Notes under the pieces: model-generated
The model's database searches: none
The model's input: only the letters and a program-made list of their open reading frames with translations
What the model was told of the DNA's origin: nothing
Position numbers and translations under genes: made by a program
Part shown: in pieces, positions 18,345 to 25,232 of the stretch
Layout: every line of letters begins with the position of its first letter
Numbering within the stretch: position 1 is the stretch's first letter
DNA from: Kitasatospora papulosa
GTDB lineage: Bacteria > Actinomycetota > Actinomycetes > Streptomycetales > Streptomycetaceae
NCBI RefSeq assembly: GCF_000717245.1
Contig: NZ_JNYQ01000004.1
Location: 806,001 to 870,000 of the forward strand
Direction: 5' to 3'
Length of the DNA: 64,000 nucleotides

Positions 18345-18617
18345 TCAGGTCAGCGGGTACGACGTCCGGCCCGACGCCTCGTCGATCTCGTCGTGTGCCT
18401 TGGTGAGCAGCTTCATCGCCAGTTCGTTGAGCGCGCGGGCGCCGGCGATCTCCTCGCCCACCCGTGGCTGTTGCGAGTCGGACGGGTGCCGGCTGGCGTA
18501 TCCGTGGGCCCGTACCTCGGTCCCGTCGCTCAGCCGCACCATCGCGGCCGCACGGGTCCGGTGGGTGTCCTCCTCGAATTCCAGCTCGACATGCCATCCG
18601 ACGGCGGTCTCCATCAT
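18345..18617 (-). CDS. DUF1876 (dsRBD-like) small protein
   Basis: 90 residues, METAVGWHVELEFEEDTHRTRAAAMVRLSDG through an ARALNELAMKLLTKAHDEIDEA helix. This matches the DUF1876 family common in Streptomyces, whose fold resembles a double-stranded-RNA-binding domain. The function is unknown. GGGAGG lies 8 bases before the ATG at 18617, which fixes the start over a GTG three codons earlier. It stands between membrane-protein and VOC genes on the same strand, with no obvious functional link. Confidence 0.8.
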   Translation of the reverse strand: MMETAVGWHVELEFEEDTHRTRAAAMVRLSDGTEVRAHGYASRHPSDSQQPRVGEEIAGARALNELAMKLLTKAHDEIDEASGRTSYPLT

Positions 18618-18686
18618 GACGGTCACCTCCCGGGGTCTCCTGTCTCCAGGGTGCGCCCGTCCGCACGCCCTCGCACGGCGTGCGGC

Positions 18687-19148
18687 TCAGGCGTCCAGCA
18701 GGGTCCGCACGTCCAGCTTCCGCATGCCCATCATCACCTTCATCGCCCGGTCCGCCCTGGCCCGGTCGGGACCGCCGAGCAGCTCGGGCAGCGCACGCGG
18801 GACGATCTGCCAGGACAGGCCGTACCTGTCCTTCAGCCAGCCGCACATGCTCTCCTCACCGCCCTCGGTGAGCTTCGCCCACAGCCTGTCGACCTCCTCC
18901 TGGTCCGCGCAGTCCACGCTCAGCGAGACGGCCTCGCTGAAGTGGAACTGGGGGCCGCCGTTGAGACCGAGGTACTCCTGGCCGGCGAGCACGAAGTCGA
19001 CGGTCAGCACCGATCCGGCCGACTCGGTCCCCTCGGGCCAGCGGGTGACCTTCTCGATGCGGGAGTCACCGCCGAACACCGAGACGTAGAACGTGGCCGC
19101 TTCCTCCGCCTGGTCGTCGAACCACAGACAGGGCCTGATCTTCTGCAT
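18687..19148 (-). CDS. VOC superfamily (PhnB-like) protein
   Basis: 153 residues. Two beta-alpha-beta-beta-beta modules of the vicinal-oxygen-chelate fold: MQKIRPCLWFDDQAEEAATFYVSVFG begins the first, and SLSVDCADQEEVDRLWAKL with GWLKDRYGLSWQIVP belongs to the second. This is the pattern of the PhnB / 3-demethylubiquinone methyltransferase-like group, which is often wrongly called a methyltransferase. The substrate is unknown. GAGGAGGAAGATC gives a strong ribosome site. It lies 72 bases downstream of the ECF42 sigma gene on the same strand and may be part of that cluster, since such proteins often accompany ECF42 factors. Confidence 0.85.
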   Translation of the reverse strand: MQKIRPCLWFDDQAEEAATFYVSVFGGDSRIEKVTRWPEGTESAGSVLTVDFVLAGQEYLGLNGGPQFHFSEAVSLSVDCADQEEVDRLWAKLTEGGEESMCGWLKDRYGLSWQIVPRALPELLGGPDRARADRAMKVMMGMRKLDVRTLLDA

Positions 19149-19220
19149 GATCTTCCTCCTCCACTCGCCGCCCCGCTCCGCGGGACGCTGTGCAAGGTAG
19201 ACCGCGGCGAGGCCCCGAAC

Positions 19221-20468
19221 TCATCGGGACACGCCCTCGGCACGTGCGAGCAGCAGCTCCCGTTCCCGCGCGTTGCGCGTCAGCTCGGAGGCGCGTACGA
19301 ACGCGGCCCGCGCCTCCTCGCCGCGCCCGAGCCGTTCCAGCAGGTCGCCCCGCACACTCGGCAGCAGGTGGTACCCGGCGAGGGCCGGGTCGTCCAGGAG
19401 CGCGTCGGTCAGGGCGAGACCCGCCTCCGGCCCCTGGGCCATCGAGACGGCCACCGCCCGGTTCAGCTCCACGACCGGCGACGGGGCCACCGCCACGAGC
19501 CGTCCGTAGAGGGCGGCGATCACCGGCCAGTCGGTGTCGGACCAGCGCGCGGCGCGGGCGTGGCAGGCGGCGATCGCGGCCTGGAGGGTGTACGGCCCCG
19601 GGGCGCCGCCCAGCGCGTGCGCCCGTTCCAGGGCCGCGAAGCCCCGCCGGATCAGCAGGTGGTCCCACCGGGCACGGTTCTGTTCCGCCAGCAGGAGAGG
19701 CGTGCCGTCGGCGCCCGTCCTGGCGCGTGTGCGGGACGCCTGCAGTTCCAGGAGGGCGGCCAGCCCGTGGACCTCCGCTTCCCTGTCCATCAGGCCCGCC
19801 AGCAGACGCGCGAGCCGGAGCGCGTCCTCGCAGAGCGCGGGGCGCAGCAGGTCGTCGCCCGCGGTGGCCGCGTATCCCTCGTTGAAGATCAGGTAGATCA
19901 CGTCGAGCACGGAGCCGAGCCGGGCGGGACGTTCCGGGCCCGACGGCACCTCGAAGGGCACTCCCGTACGTCCGAGGGTCCGCTTGGCGCGGACGATGCG
20001 CTGGGCGACGGTGGACTCCCGGACCAGGAACGCGCGGGCGATCTCGTCCGTGCCGAGGCCGCCGAGCAGGCGGAGGGTGAGTGCGACGCGCGCCTCGGTG
20101 GAGAGCACCGGATGGCACGAGGTGAAGATCAGCCGGAGCAGGTCGTCGTCGATGCCGTCCGGGTCGGCCGGTTCGGGCGGCGGCACGTCCTCCAGTGCCC
20201 TGCCGGCCTCGGCGAGCTTGCGGGCGTAGGTCTCCCTGCGGCGTACGAGATCGATCGCCCGGTGCTTGGCGGTGGCCATGAGCCAGGCCCCGGGGCGGTC
20301 CGGGACGCCGTCCTCGGGCCACTGCTCCAGCGCGGCGACGAGTGCGTCCTGCGCGATCTCCTCGGCGATGCCCACGTCCCGCACGATGCGCGCCGTGCCG
20401 GCGATGATCCTGGCCGACTCGATGCGGTACACGGCCTCGACGGCGCTGCTCGTTGCTGTCACGGGCAC
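19221..20468 (-). CDS. ECF42-group RNA polymerase sigma factor with C-terminal extension
   Basis: 415 residues: sigma region 2 (about 10-80), region 4 (about 110-165, LGTDEIARAFLVRESTVAQRIVRAKR) and a C-terminal TPR-like domain of about 230 residues (the SigJ-unlike extension of ECF42, DUF6596). ECF42 factors have no anti-sigma factor; the extension is thought to control them, and they are linked to YciI-type DGPF proteins such as the gene immediately upstream. The GTG at 20468 is the longest start; a second GTG two codons in is equally possible. The predicted target promoter is at 20948-20974. Confidence 0.9.
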   Translation of the reverse strand: MPVTATSSAVEAVYRIESARIIAGTARIVRDVGIAEEIAQDALVAALEQWPEDGVPDRPGAWLMATAKHRAIDLVRRRETYARKLAEAGRALEDVPPPEPADPDGIDDDLLRLIFTSCHPVLSTEARVALTLRLLGGLGTDEIARAFLVRESTVAQRIVRAKRTLGRTGVPFEVPSGPERPARLGSVLDVIYLIFNEGYAATAGDDLLRPALCEDALRLARLLAGLMDREAEVHGLAALLELQASRTRARTGADGTPLLLAEQNRARWDHLLIRRGFAALERAHALGGAPGPYTLQAAIAACHARAARWSDTDWPVIAALYGRLVAVAPSPVVELNRAVAVSMAQGPEAGLALTDALLDDPALAGYHLLPSVRGDLLERLGRGEEARAAFVRASELTRNARERELLLARAEGVSR

Positions 20469-20538
20469 TTATCAGAGCAGCCGGGGGCGGGCGCGGCAAG
20501 GATCGTCCGCCCGCCCCGGTCGCTGCCGGCCGTGCCCG

Positions 20539-20895
20539 TCAGCCCTCCGCGATCTCGCGGATCTCGGAGGTGATCGTCCAGTACGGCTCGTGGACGGCGA
20601 GGAAGCGCTTGGTCCACTCCAGGATCTCCGCCTTGTCCTTGGCCTGGATGAGGGCGTAGCCGCCGATGACCTCCTTGGTCTCGGTGAACGGTCCGTCGGT
20701 GACGGTGAACTCGCCGTTCGACCAGGTGACCCTGGTGCCTTCGGAGGTCGGGGTGAGTCCGGCGGTGTCCAGGAGGACCCCGGCCTTCGTCATCTCCTCG
20801 ATGAGCGCCCCCATGCGCTCCATCAGCGCCTCGCTGGGGCCCTCCGCGGGTGCGTTCTTCTCGTCGATGCGGACCATCGTCAGGTAGCGCGGCAT
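20539..20895 (-). CDS. YciI-family (DGPF) protein
   Basis: 118 residues: MPRYLTMVRIDE at the start, then TVTDGPFTETKEVIGGYAL, the motif that names the DGPF group, and a helix with RFLAVHEPYWTITSEIREI. The ferredoxin-like alpha/beta fold is related to antibiotic-biosynthesis monooxygenases, but the reaction is unknown. GAGGAGACACC precedes the ATG. It is the first gene of the ECF42 cluster; a promoter fitting the ECF42 consensus lies 53-79 bases upstream. Confidence 0.9.
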   Translation of the reverse strand: MPRYLTMVRIDEKNAPAEGPSEALMERMGALIEEMTKAGVLLDTAGLTPTSEGTRVTWSNGEFTVTDGPFTETKEVIGGYALIQAKDKAEILEWTKRFLAVHEPYWTITSEIREIAEG

Positions 20896-20947
20896 GGTGT
20901 CTCCTCGGACTCGGGAAGCGGGGCTGTTCCCCGCCTCTCACCCATGC

Positions 20948-20974
20948 GTCGAACGGGAGGGGCCCGGATCGACA
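20948..20974 (-). promoter_or_regulatory. Predicted ECF42 target promoter
   Basis: On the minus strand TGTCGA (20969-20974) is followed after 17 bases by CGAC (20948-20951). This agrees with the ECF42 motif reported from Streptomyces (TGTCGA at -35, CG[A/T]C at -10). It would drive the YciI gene and, by read-through, the sigma gene itself, giving positive autoregulation. Confidence 0.75.
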
Positions 20975-21040
20975 CGTGCGGGAAGATCTTTTCAGGATTC
21001 TTCTCCGGCAGGCGTCCGGTCCCGCGCTCCCGCCCCCGGA

Positions 21041-21310
21041 TCAGCCGCCCGCCGGGCCGAGGGACTCGAAGCGCCACCGGTGGACGGCGCGGGTGATCAG
21101 CCCGGCGTCCGGCTCCGGCAGCTCCGGCAGCCGGTCGTCGTATCCCGCTTCCCACCAGGTCAGCACGAGCACCCGGTCCTGGGGGGCGCGCAGCAGCTCG
21201 CTGCGCGACGGCTTCGGGGACAGCTCCGCCGTCCTCGCCCCGGCCCACTCCAGCAGCTCCCCGCCCCTGCCCTGCGCGGCGCGGGCCTCCCACATCAGGG
21301 CGACGGTCAT
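21041..21310 (-). CDS. Small antibiotic-biosynthesis-monooxygenase-like protein
   Basis: 89 residues. MTVALMWEARAAQGRGGELLEWA and DRVLVLTWWEAG look like the two halves of a short ferredoxin-like ABM/dimeric alpha-beta barrel protein. No catalytic residues can be assigned. Its ATG overlaps the tsaD stop (ATGA, 21307-21310), so it is translationally coupled to tsaD and belongs to that operon; a link to tRNA modification is only positional. Confidence 0.75.
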   Translation of the reverse strand: MTVALMWEARAAQGRGGELLEWAGARTAELSPKPSRSELLRAPQDRVLVLTWWEAGYDDRLPELPEPDAGLITRAVHRWRFESLGPAGG

Positions 21311-22413
21311 GAGTAGAGGTTGTCCTTGCTGATCTCGTGCACGTGGTCGTGGCCGTGGTCGTGGCCGTGCGCCCCCGGCACATGGGTCTCCGTGACCGGC
21401 AGGGAGGAGTCCGCCGAGAGGCCGAGGTCGGACACGGGGCGGTTGCGCGCCACCATCTCCGCTCCCAGGGCGGCGACCATGGCGCCGTTGTCCGTGCAGA
21501 GTCCCGGCCGTGGGACCCGCAGCCTGATCCCGGCCCTCTCGCACCGCTCCTGGGCGAGCGCCCGGAGCCGCGAGTTCGCCGCGACGCCACCGCCGATCAT
21601 CAGGTGGTCGACGCCCTCGTCCTTGCAGGCCCGGACGGCCTTGCGGGTCAGGACGTCCACGACGGCCTCCTGGAAGGACGCCGCCACATCGCGTACGGGG
21701 ACCTCCTCGCCCGCCGCGCGCTTGGCCTCGATCCAGCGCGCCACGGACGTCTTGAGCCCGGAGAAGGAGAAGTCGTACGCCGGGTCGCGCGAACCGCTCA
21801 GCCCGCGGGGGAAGGCGATCGCCTTCGGGTCGCCCTCCCTGGCCAGCCGGTCGATGACCGGCCCGCCGGGGAAGCCGAGGTCCAGCACCCGGGCGATCTT
21901 GTCGAAGGCCTCGCCCGCGGCGTCGTCGATGGTCGCGCCGAGCGGCCGTACGTCGTTGGTGATGTCCGGGGCGAGCAGCAGCGAGGAGTGCCCGCCGCTC
22001 ACCAGCAGCGCCATCGTCGGCTCGGGCAGCGGGCCGTGCTCCAGCTGGTCGACGCAGATGTGCGAGGCGAGGTGGTTCACGCCGTACAGCGGCTTGCCGA
22101 GCGCGTACGCGTACGCCTTGGCGGCCGAGACGCCGACGAGCAGGGCACCGGCGAGCCCGGGACCGGCCGTGACCGCGATGCCGTCGAGGTCGCGCGCGCT
22201 GATCCCGGCGTCCTTCAGGGCCCGCTCGATGGTGGGGACCATCGACTCCAGGTGGGCGCGGGAGGCGATCTCGGGTACGACGCCGCCGAAGCGGGCGTGG
22301 GTGTCGACGCTGGAAGCGACGGCGTCGGCGAGGAGCGTCGTCCCGCGCACGATGCCGACACCGGTCTCGTCGCAGGAGGTCTCGATACCGAGTACGAGCG
22401 GTTCGTCAGCCAT
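21307..22413 (-). CDS. tsaD: tRNA N6-adenosine threonylcarbamoyltransferase
   Basis: Transfers the threonylcarbamoyl group to A37 of ANN-decoding tRNAs, working with TsaB and TsaE, both encoded nearby. The 368-residue ASKHA-fold protein has GIETSCDETG at the N-terminus, the metal-binding HLASH motif, VSGGHSSLLL, FPGGPVIDRLA and GGGVAANSRLR. A tail after about residue 345 (HGHDHGHDHVH) is unusually rich in His. The start ATG shares a base with the rimI stop (TGATG), and its own stop overlaps the next gene, so three genes are coupled. The order tsaB-rimI-tsaD matches mycobacteria. Confidence 0.97.
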   Translation of the reverse strand: MADEPLVLGIETSCDETGVGIVRGTTLLADAVASSVDTHARFGGVVPEIASRAHLESMVPTIERALKDAGISARDLDGIAVTAGPGLAGALLVGVSAAKAYAYALGKPLYGVNHLASHICVDQLEHGPLPEPTMALLVSGGHSSLLLAPDITNDVRPLGATIDDAAGEAFDKIARVLDLGFPGGPVIDRLAREGDPKAIAFPRGLSGSRDPAYDFSFSGLKTSVARWIEAKRAAGEEVPVRDVAASFQEAVVDVLTRKAVRACKDEGVDHLMIGGGVAANSRLRALAQERCERAGIRLRVPRPGLCTDNGAMVAALGAEMVARNRPVSDLGLSADSSLPVTETHVPGAHGHDHGHDHVHEISKDNLYS

Positions 22414-22904
22414 CAGTCTGTCTCTGTTCCTTGTACGGTCAGGCGCATGACGAGTGCGTCGATGTTGCCCGGCTGGTAGTAGGCCCGGCGGAAGCCGATG
22501 GGTTCGAAGCCGAAGCGTTCGTAGAGCTTCTGGGCGCGGGTGTTGTCGACCCGGACCTCCAGGAGCACGGCGGCGCACTCGAGGGCGGTGGCGTGCCGGA
22601 GCAGGTCGGTCAGCAGCTCGGAGCCGAGGCCGCCGCCCCACCGGTGCCGGCCGACCGCGATCGTCTGGACGTCGGCGAGGTCCCCGGCCGAGGCCAGGCC
22701 CGCGTACCCGACGATCCGGCCGTCGGCGGGGTCCTCCGCGACGACGTAGCGGTGGGTCGCCCCGGGTCCGCGGGTGCGCGCCAGTTCGGACCAGAACATG
22801 CCGGCCGACCAGGCGTCGTCGGGGAACAGCTCGTGTTCCAGCTCCAGCACCGGTTCGATGTCCCACCAGCGCATCTCACGGAGCACAGCGGTCGAGGTGG
22901 TCAC
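22413..22904 (-). CDS. rimI: Ribosomal-protein-alanine N-acetyltransferase RimI
   Basis: 163-residue GNAT enzyme. In E. coli RimI acetylates the N-terminal Ala of S18; in actinobacteria its target may be broader. The acetyl-CoA site is IAVGRHRWGGGLGSELL, followed by EVRVDNTRAQKLYERFGFEPIG. The GTG start at 22904 overlaps the tsaB stop (GTGA) and its own stop overlaps the tsaD start. Because of this tight coupling, the frame upstream of 22904 is not used. Confidence 0.94.
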   Translation of the reverse strand: MTTSTAVLREMRWWDIEPVLELEHELFPDDAWSAGMFWSELARTRGPGATHRYVVAEDPADGRIVGYAGLASAGDLADVQTIAVGRHRWGGGLGSELLTDLLRHATALECAAVLLEVRVDNTRAQKLYERFGFEPIGFRRAYYQPGNIDALVMRLTVQGTETD

Positions 22905-23563
22905 TTGGGGGTGACCACCTTGTAGTTCTTCGGGACCTGGGCGTCGGGCCTGCGGAGGTAGAGCGGCTGGGGCGGCAGCAGTGCGGCACCGGCGGCCAGC
23001 CGTCCGGCGGCGAAGGCGGCGAGCGCGGCGGCGGAGACGTGTTCCGGGCCGCGGGCGTCCGGGAAGGCCTCGGGGTAGAGCAGCGCGCCGGCACCGGCCA
23101 CGGGGAGTCCGGCGAGCCGGTCCGCGATGTCGGCGGGCCGGTCGACGGCGGGGTCGCCGTCCCGGGTGCGGAAGTCCTCGTACCGCGCCCAGTAGACCTC
23201 CTTGCGGCGCGCGTCGGTCGCGACGGCGAAGGGGCCTTCGAGACCGTCCAGGCCGGCGGCGTACGCGAGGGCGTCGAGCGTGCACACCCCGTGCACCGGC
23301 ACGGAGAGGGCGGAGCCGAAGGTCGCGGCGGTGACCAGGCCGACGCGCAGCCCGGTGTACGGGCCGGGGCCGACCCCGACGGCCACGTCGGTCACGGCGT
23401 CGAGCTTCACCCCGGCCTCGGCGAGGACCCGGTCGACGGCGGGCAGGAGCAGCTCCCCGTGCCTCCGGGCGTCGACCTGGCCGGTCTCGGCGACGACGGA
23501 GGTCCCGTCGTGAAGGGCGACGGTGACGGCGGGGGTGGCGGTATCCATGGCGAGCAGCAGCAC
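22901..23563 (-). CDS. tsaB: tRNA threonylcarbamoyladenosine biosynthesis protein TsaB
   Basis: 220 residues. Non-catalytic ASKHA partner of TsaD in t6A synthesis: LLLAMDTATPAVTVAL at the start, then GVGPGPYTGLRVGLVTAATF and HGVCTLDALA. Start GTG at 23563 with no ribosome site; TAGGCT (23570-23575) ends 6 bases upstream, which suggests a leaderless transcript beginning at this GTG. An internal ATG at 23548 is less likely. First gene of tsaB-rimI-tsaD-ABM. tsaE is on the same strand but separated by two small genes. Confidence 0.94.
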   Translation of the reverse strand: MLLLAMDTATPAVTVALHDGTSVVAETGQVDARRHGELLLPAVDRVLAEAGVKLDAVTDVAVGVGPGPYTGLRVGLVTAATFGSALSVPVHGVCTLDALAYAAGLDGLEGPFAVATDARRKEVYWARYEDFRTRDGDPAVDRPADIADRLAGLPVAGAGALLYPEAFPDARGPEHVSAAALAAFAAGRLAAGAALLPPQPLYLRRPDAQVPKNYKVVTPK

Positions 23564-23658
23564 ACAAACAGCCTACGGCTCCGCCGACTCGGCCACGGCA
23601 GCCCGTGCAGCGTCCCGGCCTCCCCTTCCGCTGCTGGTACCGTCGCCGGGTATACGCG

Positions 23659-23683
23659 TGTACGACGTAAATGCTTGTACGAC
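23659..23683. repeat. Direct repeat TGTACGAC, 17-base period
   Basis: TGTACGAC occurs at 23659-23666 and again at 23676-23683, in the divergent gap between tsaB and the gene at 23717. GTATACGCGTGTAC just to the left is nearly palindromic. A period of 17 bases is less than two full helical turns, so the copies lie on different faces of the DNA. They may be regulator sites or part of the promoter for the gene at 23717. Confidence 0.4.
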
Positions 23684-23716
23684 ATGCGACGAATGCATGT
23701 GAAAGGGGAACTCACG

Positions 23717-24274
23717 GTGGCAAGGGGCAGCTCGGGAATCGTGGCCGGGCTCACTGCCGCGGCGGTGGCCGCGGTCTGTTTCCTCGCCTACCAGGCATCG
23801 GCGAACGCGCCCGACTCCGTCGCCGCTCCCTCGGCCGGGCCCTCCAGCGCGCCGGTGAAGCCGTCCGTGAAGCCGGAGCCGACGAAGGAGCCGCTCGCGG
23901 TGCCCGAGGACTCCGACACCGGGGCCCGCGTCGTGTACGGGCTGAAGGACCGCCGGGTCTGGATCGTGGACGACAAGGAGGAGACCCTTCGGACGTTCCC
24001 CGTCATGCCGAGCTCCGTGAGCCCGCTGCCCGGTGTCTACACGGTTTCCTCGCGTTCGGGCACCATCAAGGGCTCCGACGGCGTGCTGATCGAGCACGTG
24101 GTGCGCTTCGCGAACGTCGACGACGTGTCCGTGGGCTTCAGCGCCGCCCAGGACGGCTCGATGAAGAGCCCCGACCCCACGATGAAGACCGGCGGCGTCC
24201 GGATGAAGCGGGCCGACGGCGACGTGCTGTGGACCTTCGCCACGGTCGGCGTGAAGGTCGTCGTCGTCCCCTGA
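23717..24274 (+). CDS. Secreted protein with a degenerate L,D-transpeptidase (YkuD-like) domain
   Basis: 185 residues. A hydrophobic span (8-27) serves as signal or anchor, then a Pro/Lys/Ser linker to about 65, then VVYGLKDRRVWIVDDKEETLRTFPVM and PLPGVYTVSSRSG, which look like the first strands of a YkuD domain. In YkuD enzymes the active site is S/T-HGC-V/I-R near the end; here the matching stretch is KTGGVRM, with Thr158 and Gly160 instead of His and Cys. It therefore cannot do cysteine transpeptidation. The assignment is by pattern only. The GTG at 23717 follows GAAAGGGGAACTCACG. Direct repeats lie upstream. Confidence 0.65.
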   Translation: MARGSSGIVAGLTAAAVAAVCFLAYQASANAPDSVAAPSAGPSSAPVKPSVKPEPTKEPLAVPEDSDTGARVVYGLKDRRVWIVDDKEETLRTFPVMPSSVSPLPGVYTVSSRSGTIKGSDGVLIEHVVRFANVDDVSVGFSAAQDGSMKSPDPTMKTGGVRMKRADGDVLWTFATVGVKVVVVP

Positions 24275-24312
24275 GACCCGTGGCGTCCGCGGTCGCGTCC
24301 CGGCGGCCCGGG

Positions 24313-24504
24313 TCAGGCCGCGTCGAGCCCCGCGGCGGGCGGCGCGTCGGTGTCGTCCGCGTCGGCCTGTTCGTCGCGGGGCGGCGTCGACACCGCCGTC
24401 GCGGCGGCGCAGGAGGCGAGCAGGTCCTTCATCGACACCGCGGACGGCGACGGTGGTTCCGCCGGGGACGACTGCGGCCGCACTTCACGCTCGGGTGCCG
24501 GCAT
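24313..24504 (-). CDS. Small hypothetical protein (63 aa)
   Basis: 63 residues, acidic and Pro/Ser/Ala-rich, with one helix-forming patch SMKDLLASCAAATAVS and no signal peptide or known motif. The ATG at 24504 is behind an excellent GAGGAGG, which argues that it is translated. An 18-base palindrome sits 30 bases upstream. It is convergent with the YkuD-like gene, 38 bases apart. Its composition resembles short proteins often found in Streptomyces biosynthetic loci, but no such locus is near. I cannot assign a function. Confidence 0.6.
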   Translation of the reverse strand: MPAPEREVRPQSSPAEPPSPSAVSMKDLLASCAAATAVSTPPRDEQADADDTDAPPAAGLDAA

Positions 24505-24533
24505 GGATGCCTCCTCGGGCTTCGGTGAGACGT

Positions 24534-24551
24534 GGTTAGGTAGACCTAACC
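24534..24551. promoter_or_regulatory. 18-base perfect palindrome upstream of the 63-aa gene
   Basis: GGTTAGGT-AG-ACCTAACC (24534-24551), arms perfectly complementary with a 2-base centre, 30 bases before the ATG at 24504. It contains the half-site TTAGGT/ACCTAA of DmdR/IdeR iron boxes, but the spacing is 2 instead of 7 bases, so it is not a standard iron box. It is likely an operator for an unidentified dimeric repressor. Confidence 0.6.
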
Positions 24552-24676
24552 AATCCCTGTACCCCATGTGACCACGACGGGGCTCCCCCGCGCAACATTT
24601 TACCGACGTCCTGTCGGAAAGCGACGGACGCGTCGGGGAGCCGGGGCAGGGACGGGCACCTCGCCGGGCGGGCCGG

Positions 24677-25213
24677 CTACCGGAGGGCAGAGAGCTCGGC
24701 GCTCCGTCCCGACCAGCGCGCGCCGATCCCCACCAGCGTCACCGTGCGGCGCTCGTCGTCGGTGTCGCCGACCGCGCGGTCGATCACCACGCGCAGCCGG
24801 TCCTCGGACAGCTCCTCCACCTTGCCGTCACCCCACTCCACCACGATCACCGACTCCGGCAACGAGACGTCGAGGTCCAGGTCCTCCATCTCGTCGAGCC
24901 CACCGCCCAGGCGGTACGCGTCGACGTGGACCAGGGCGGGTCCCTCGCCCAGCGGCGGATGGACCCGGGCGATCACGAAGGTCGGTGAGGTGACGGCACC
25001 GCGTACACCGAGTCCCTCGCCGAGCCCCCGGGTCAGTGTGGTCTTGCCCGCACCGAGCTCGCCGGTGAGCATCACCAGGTCTCCGGGCGCCAGCACACCG
25101 GCGATCCGGCGGCCCAGCTCCTTCATCTCTTCGGGGGACTCGACGGCGACGTCCAGGGTGACGTTGCCCGGTGCGACGGTGTCGGCCACCGGGCCGTTGT
25201 GCGCTGCTTCCAT
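24677..25213 (-). CDS. tsaE: tRNA threonylcarbamoyladenosine ATPase TsaE
   Basis: 178 residues, P-loop ATPase that drives the TsaBD cycle in t6A synthesis. Walker A is GELGAGKTT (about residues 52-60), with SPTFVIARVH and HVDAYRLGGGLDEMEDLDLD after it and the family's VEWGD near 130. The ATG at 25213 is preceded by TACCGT (25222-25227) 8 bases away and no ribosome site, so it is probably leaderless; a TTG at 25222 is the alternative. It is followed by the 63-aa gene and preceded, 20 bases away, by the hydrolase gene. Confidence 0.95.
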   Translation of the reverse strand: MEAAHNGPVADTVAPGNVTLDVAVESPEEMKELGRRIAGVLAPGDLVMLTGELGAGKTTLTRGLGEGLGVRGAVTSPTFVIARVHPPLGEGPALVHVDAYRLGGGLDEMEDLDLDVSLPESVIVVEWGDGKVEELSEDRLRVVIDRAVGDTDDERRTVTLVGIGARWSGRSAELSALR

Positions 25214-25232
25214 GCCGACCAACGGTAGAGGA

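Noticed and set aside
24534..24551. Standard DmdR/IdeR iron box
   Set aside because: The half-sites are right, but the spacing between TTAGGT and ACCTAA is 2, not 7, so I list it only as an unassigned palindrome.
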